Source of the DNA: an uncultured Acidimicrobiaceae bacterium
GTDB lineage: Bacteria > Actinomycetota > Acidimicrobiia > Acidimicrobiales > Microtrichaceae
Length of the DNA stretch: 9,615 nt
Direction of reading: 5' to 3'
Assembly: GCA_937868025.1 (NCBI GenBank)
Contig: CALMLJ010000452.1
Coordinates: 1-9,615, forward strand
Shown here: positions 5,950 through 9,615 of the stretch, piece by piece
How the letters are laid out: each line of letters starts with the position of its first letter
How positions within the stretch are numbered: position 1 is the first letter of the stretch
Position numbers and translations under genes: made by a program
The notes under the pieces: model-generated
Told to the model about the DNA's origin: nothing
The model's database searches: none
Seen by the model: the letters and a program-made list of their open reading frames with translations, nothing else

Positions 5950-7079
5950 TGACGGTCGCCTCCATCGTCGTCACCGGAGCGACGCGCACCGACGCCCGCA
6001 CGAAGGACCTCGTGAAGCGCCTCCGGGTCGGTGAGGTCGCAGTCATCGACCACAAGGACCTCGACCGGGTCGCGGCGGAGACGCTTGCCGAGTCGGGCAT
6101 CGTCGCGGTCATCAACGCGTCGGAATCGAGCTCGGGGCGCTACCCCAACGAGGGGCCGGTGATCGTGCTCGAAGCCGGCATCGCCCTCCTCGACGGCGTG
6201 GGCGCCGACATCATGGACCGGTTCGACGACGGCACCGTGGTGACGATCCACGGTGACGAAGTGCTCATCGACGACGAAGTGGTCGCCACCGGTGTCCGGC
6301 AGTCGCTCGAGTCGATCGCCGAGATCCACGACCGGTCGCGAGCGACGCTCGGCGCGGAGTTCATCCGCTTCGTCGAGAACACCGTCGAGTACTTCGACCA
6401 CAACCGCGACCTCGTCAGCGACGACCTCGAGGTGCCCGACGTCGGCATCTCGTTCGAGGGGCGTCACGTCCTCATGGTGGTGCGCGGCCACGACTACCGC
6501 GAAGACCTGCTGCTGCTGCGCAACACCGGATACGTCAACGAACAGCGCCCGATCCTGATCGGCGTCGACGGCGGAGCCGACGCGCTCGTCGAGATGGGGA
6601 TGCCGCCCGACATCATCGTCGGCGACTTCGACTCGGTGTCGGAATCGGCGCTGCGCGGGGGAGCGAAGCTCGTGGTGCACGCCTTTCCCAACGGCCGCGC
6701 CCCCGGTGCGGAACGGCTCGACGAACTCGGCCTCGACTACTTCACGTTCAAGGCGTCGGGCACGAGCGAGGACATCGCGATGCTCATGGCGTTCAACCAG
6801 GGAGCGTCACTGATCGTCGCCGTCGGCACCCACTCGTCGATGGTCGACTTCTTGGACAAGGGTCGGTCGGGCATGGCGTCGACCATCCTCACCCGCATGA
6901 AGGTGGGTCCGATCCTCGTCGACGCCAAGGGTGTGAACCGGCTGTACCACTCCGCCGTGCGCAAACGCGACCTGATGCTGCTCGTGGCCGGGGCGCTGGC
7001 CGCCATCATCATCATCGTGATCGTCTCGGACCCCATCCGCCTCGTCATTCACTCGATCTGGGCCGACCTCACCGGCTGA
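5949..7079 (+). CDS. steA: Cytokinetic ring protein SteA (TPK-fold, membrane anchored)
   Basis: The 376-residue protein resembles the family of M. tuberculosis Rv1697 and corynebacterial SteA, which with SteB localises to the division ring and promotes cell separation through the RipC-FtsEX hydrolase pathway. The N-terminal half (1-170) is a family-specific domain. The second half resembles the thiamine pyrophosphokinase catalytic fold: GVDGGADAL (205-213) and PDIIVGDFDSVS (220-231). Other TPK positions differ (GTSED at 271-275, THSSMVD at 294-300), so true TPK activity is doubtful. One hydrophobic helix at about 342-359 (LMLLVAGALAAIIIIVIV), preceded by the positive RKR, anchors the C-terminus, leaving the bulk in the cytosol with a short outer tail. 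The ATG overlaps the recN stop by one base. A mini-ORF starts on its own stop codon. Confidence 0.92.
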   Translation: MTVASIVVTGATRTDARTKDLVKRLRVGEVAVIDHKDLDRVAAETLAESGIVAVINASESSSGRYPNEGPVIVLEAGIALLDGVGADIMDRFDDGTVVTIHGDEVLIDDEVVATGVRQSLESIAEIHDRSRATLGAEFIRFVENTVEYFDHNRDLVSDDLEVPDVGISFEGRHVLMVVRGHDYREDLLLLRNTGYVNEQRPILIGVDGGADALVEMGMPPDIIVGDFDSVSESALRGGAKLVVHAFPNGRAPGAERLDELGLDYFTFKASGTSEDIAMLMAFNQGASLIVAVGTHSSMVDFLDKGRSGMASTILTRMKVGPILVDAKGVNRLYHSAVRKRDLMLLVAGALAAIIIIVIVSDPIRLVIHSIWADLTG

Positions 7080-7105
7080 TGGAAGAACGAACCACCCACT
7101 CATGA
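7079..7105 (+). other. Possible 8-codon coupling ORF between steA and steB
   Basis: The 22-base gap between steA and the next gene reads as ATG GAA GAA CGA ACC ACC CAC TCA TGA (MEERTTHS). Its ATG shares one base with the steA TGA (TGATG) and its TGA overlaps the steB ATG (ATGA). It would let terminating ribosomes pass to steB without a dedicated binding site; the GGAAGA at 7081-7086 is 15 bases from the steB start, which is too far for a normal Shine-Dalgarno. Such an ORF can arise by chance. Confidence 0.3.
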
Positions 7106-8139
7106 TCAACCTCCGCTTCCACATCGTCAGCATCGTCGCCATCTTCCTGGCGCTCGCCATCGGCATGTTCGCCGGTTCGACCCTGCTCGACCGCGCCACC
7201 GTCGAGGTGCTCAAGGGGCGTCAGAAGAGCCTCGACACCCGCAACGCCGACCTGCGCTCCGAGAACGACCGCCTCCGAACGGCGCTCGAATCGCAGGTGC
7301 CCGCGGACGAGGCGTTCGGCACGCAGGTGCTTCCCGAACTGCTCCCCGACACGATCGGCGAACGCCCGGTGCTCCTGATCGCCGTGCGGGGGATCGACGA
7401 GGACGTGGTGCGGGCGCTGCAGACGTCGATCCGCGACGCCGGTGGCGCACCGCTCGGCATCGTGTGGCTCGACGCGCGCGTCGACCTCGACCAGCCCGAG
7501 ACCGCCGACCAGGTCGCGACCGCGCTCGGGATCGACGCCGCGAAGGACAAGGTCAAGGCGGCGGTCGTCGGCGAGCTCGCCCAGGGCCTCATCGCGGCAG
7601 CGAGCCCCGTCGAGGACGAGCCCGCCGACGCTGCCGACCCCGATCTCACGACGACCACGATCGAGTCGCCCACGCCGGACCCGGCGCTCGACGTCCTCAG
7701 CCGCTTGGTCGACGCCGACCTCCTCGACTGGGAGTCTCCCAACGAGGGCGAACCGGGCTCCCGCACCTTGCCGAGCGGCGGCCTCGACGTCGTGCTCCTC
7801 TCGGGCGAGGGCGCAGAACTCCGTCCGAATCAGATCGTCGTGCCCCTCGTCCGGGCCCTCGCGGCACGGCTGACCGGTGTGATCGTCGGAGAGGTACGCA
7901 ATCCGCGTACGGCGCTCGAGGTCATCGACCAGGACGGGGTGCCCGCACGGGGCACGTTCGTCGACCCGCTGCGTGACGACGACGACCTCTCCGGTCGACT
8001 GATCACCGTCGACGACGTCGACGAACCGTTCGGGCGCCTCGCCGTGGTGCTCGCGCTCGGCGAGCTGCCCGGCCTCTCGACCGGTTCGTACGGGATCGCC
8101 GAATCGGCCTCCCAGCCGTTCCCCACCCCGTCAGGCTGA
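7102..8139 (+). CDS. steB: SteB/MctB family membrane protein
   Basis: The 345-residue protein starts with the family hallmark NLRFHIVSIVAIFLALAIG, a single N-terminal membrane helix (about 8-26), followed by a charged heptad-like coiled coil (about 34-66) and a larger mixed alpha/beta domain expected outside the membrane. A Pro/Asp/Thr-rich linker (about 169-195, with TTTT at 183-186) splits that domain. M. tuberculosis Rv1698 was described as a channel-forming protein needed for copper resistance (MctB), hence the common database name copper transporter. In Corynebacterineae the same family is SteB, partner of SteA in cell separation. The direct neighbour steA favours the SteB role here. The sequence has no cysteine and only one histidine (H7, in the membrane helix), which argues against direct copper binding. 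Transcribed with steA, likely translationally coupled through the mini-ORF; murJ follows after 7 bases. Confidence 0.88.
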   Translation: MINLRFHIVSIVAIFLALAIGMFAGSTLLDRATVEVLKGRQKSLDTRNADLRSENDRLRTALESQVPADEAFGTQVLPELLPDTIGERPVLLIAVRGIDEDVVRALQTSIRDAGGAPLGIVWLDARVDLDQPETADQVATALGIDAAKDKVKAAVVGELAQGLIAAASPVEDEPADAADPDLTTTTIESPTPDPALDVLSRLVDADLLDWESPNEGEPGSRTLPSGGLDVVLLSGEGAELRPNQIVVPLVRALAARLTGVIVGEVRNPRTALEVIDQDGVPARGTFVDPLRDDDDLSGRLITVDDVDEPFGRLAVVLALGELPGLSTGSYGIAESASQPFPTPSG

Positions 8140-8146
8140 TCCGTCG

Positions 8147-9615
8147 ATGACCGACCTGAACCGCTCGGCGCGGTCGATGGCCATCCTCACGGTCGTGTCC
8201 CGCCTCACCGGGTTCGCCCGGGTCGTCGTGTTCACCGCGGTCTTCTCGAAGACGTACCTCGCGAACACCTACATCTCGGCGAACACCGTCCCGAACATCC
8301 TCTTCGAGCTGTTCGCCGCCGGCGCGTTGCAGGCGGTGCTCGTGCCGACGATGGTGCGGCTCCTCCCCGCCGACGGCGGGTCGGGCGAGGACGCCGAGCG
8401 CGTCGCGGGCACCGTCCTCGGCCTACTGTGCGGGTTCCTGGCGTTCATCGGCGTCGCCGCCGTCGCGTTCGGTTCGCAGGTCATGGGGTTGCTCGTCGGC
8501 GACGTTCGTTCGGCGTCGGTCCGACAGGCCGAGGTCGAGCTGGGAGCGCTGTTCCTCTGGTTCTTCATGCCACAGCTCGTGTTCTACGGCGCGAACGTCG
8601 TCGCGACCGCCGTGCTGAACGCCCGCAACCGGTTCGCGTTGCCGGTCTTCGCCCCGACGCTGAACAACGTGGTCGTCATCGGCTGCTACCTGTGGTTCGG
8701 AGCGATTCACGAGGGCCCCCTGACGCTCGATCTGACTGCGGCCGAGCTCTGGATCCTGGCCGGCGGCACCACCCTCGGGGTGGTGATCTTCTGCGCGCTG
8801 CCCGTCGCTGCCGTATGGCGGAGCGGATTCCGGCTGCGGCCCCATTTCGACCATCGACATCCCGCGGTTCGGTCCCTGTTGCGCGAGGGGGCATGGGCCG
8901 GCGTGTTCCTGGCGCTCACACAGGTCGTGCAGGTCGTGATCCTCAAGGTCGCGAACCGTTCGGCGGGCGGTCCGACCGTGTACCAGTTCGCGTTCATCCT
9001 GTTCACGCTGCCCCACGCGCTGTTCTCGGTTCCCGTGATGACGACGCGGTTCCCCGAGATGACCCGCGCCGCCCATGCCCTCGACTGGCCGGCCTACCGG
9101 CGAAGCGTCGGTCTCGCGACCCGATCGATCGCGTACATGGCGTTGGCGGCGACCGCCGTGTCGCTCGCCGTGGCCAATCCCGGCGCCCGGCTCCTGTCGT
9201 TCGGCAAGGCGGAGCGCCTGGCCCCCGAGATCGCGAGCGCCACGATCGCGTTCGCCCCGGGAATCGTCGGCTTCGGGTTGCTGCTGTTCTTCACCCGCGC
9301 CCTCTACGCGACCGCCGACACCAAGACGCCGGCGGTCGTGAACCTCGGCCTCGTCGCGGTCACGTCGATCGTGATGCTCACCGCCGTCCCGCAGCTCGCG
9401 GACCGTGACCTGGTCACGGGCCTCGCCGGGGCGTACGCCGTGGGCAACCTCGGTGGTGCGCTGGCGCTGGGCCTCGTTGTCGCCCGCCGGATCGCCGCCA
9501 CCGGTGGCGGGCGCCTCGGCGTGGTGGCTCCGGCGCTCCGCGGCGTCGCCGCGGCCGTCGCCGCCGGCGGCATCGGCTACGTGTGCAGCCGATCGATCGG
9601 TTGGTCGTCGAAGCC
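8147..9615 (+). CDS. murJ: Lipid II flippase MurJ (3' end missing)
   Basis: From the ATG at 8147 the frame stays open to the window end, giving 489 codons plus two bases. MurJ (MviN) is the MOP-superfamily flippase that moves lipid II across the cytoplasmic membrane for peptidoglycan synthesis; the usual length is about 510-550 residues (actinobacterial forms can be longer), so most of the core is present. The N-terminus is typical: SRLTGFAR (18-25) with two conserved arginines R19 and R25, then NTVPNILFELFAAGAL (46-61) and VLVPTMVRLL. The remainder is a series of long hydrophobic helices separated by short basic loops (for instance LFFTRALYATADTKTP near 386-402), consistent with 13-14 membrane segments. 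The LRR of the E. coli protein, which holds an essential Arg, aligns with LFE here; I believe Glu-type versions are normal in actinobacteria. It follows the steB stop by 7 bases, without a good ribosome binding site, so it is probably the next cistron of the steA-steB transcript. Confidence 0.93.
   Translation, partial: MTDLNRSARSMAILTVVSRLTGFARVVVFTAVFSKTYLANTYISANTVPNILFELFAAGALQAVLVPTMVRLLPADGGSGEDAERVAGTVLGLLCGFLAFIGVAAVAFGSQVMGLLVGDVRSASVRQAEVELGALFLWFFMPQLVFYGANVVATAVLNARNRFALPVFAPTLNNVVVIGCYLWFGAIHEGPLTLDLTAAELWILAGGTTLGVVIFCALPVAAVWRSGFRLRPHFDHRHPAVRSLLREGAWAGVFLALTQVVQVVILKVANRSAGGPTVYQFAFILFTLPHALFSVPVMTTRFPEMTRAAHALDWPAYRRSVGLATRSIAYMALAATAVSLAVANPGARLLSFGKAERLAPEIASATIAFAPGIVGFGLLLFFTRALYATADTKTPAVVNLGLVAVTSIVMLTAVPQLADRDLVTGLAGAYAVGNLGGALALGLVVARRIAATGGGRLGVVAPALRGVAAAVAAGGIGYVCSRSIGWSSK

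Noticed and set aside
5949..7079. Annotation as a working thiamine pyrophosphokinase, with a possible thiamine riboswitch
   Set aside because: Only one TPK motif is conserved, the protein is much longer and membrane anchored, the neighbour is steB, and recN overlaps its start leaving no room for a riboswitch.
8428..9408. A 326-codon plus-strand frame and a 217-codon minus-strand frame in the last kilobase
   Set aside because: Both are Arg-rich or low-complexity shadows of murJ, whose frame from 8147 has the full series of membrane helices and MurJ motifs but no stop before the window ends.

Overview
The window is a high-GC (roughly 70 percent) stretch with every supportable gene on the + strand. 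Protein similarity and gene order point to an actinobacterium. The order TPR protein - HAD phosphatase - tlyA - nadK - recN - steA - steB/mctB matches the Mycobacterium tuberculosis block Rv1691-Rv1698 as I remember it. The differences (a class I aldolase inserted after the TPR gene, murJ appended after steB) suggest a lineage outside the Mycobacteriales. A member of the Acidimicrobiia (Ilumatobacter-like) is my best guess, but this is inference from memory and not a search.

Layout: 1-732 is the 3' part of a TPR-repeat protein whose start lies left of the window. After an 85-base gap with a clear ribosome binding site comes a DhnA/FbaB-type class I fructose-bisphosphate aldolase (818-1867). 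A NagD/Rv1692-like HAD phosphatase (1868-2647) follows with no spacer and in the same frame. Next are tlyA (2649-3410) and nadK (3407-4276), tightly packed. A 68-base gap holds a GC-rich hairpin over the nadK stop and a TANNNT element next to the recN ATG, so a transcript boundary may lie here. The second half is recN (4345-5949), steA (5949-7079), steB/mctB (7102-8139) and a right-truncated murJ (8147-9615).

Functionally, the left half combines triose-phosphate chemistry (aldolase, probable sugar or glycerol phosphate phosphatase), rRNA 2'-O-methylation (TlyA) and NADP supply (NadK). The right half combines DNA repair (RecN) with cell-envelope division: SteA and SteB are a membrane pair acting in cell separation in Corynebacterineae, and MurJ flips lipid II. 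No mobile element, tRNA, rRNA, CRISPR array or riboswitch was seen.

The window is mostly conserved housekeeping DNA and I see no clear new system. The observations most worth a second look are the in-frame TAG-GTG junction between aldolase and phosphatase (the only TAG stop among eight), the possible leaderless recN promoter behind a hairpin, an 8-codon mini-ORF bridging steA and steB, the absence of cysteine from a protein usually labelled a copper transporter, and the steA-steB-murJ linkage.
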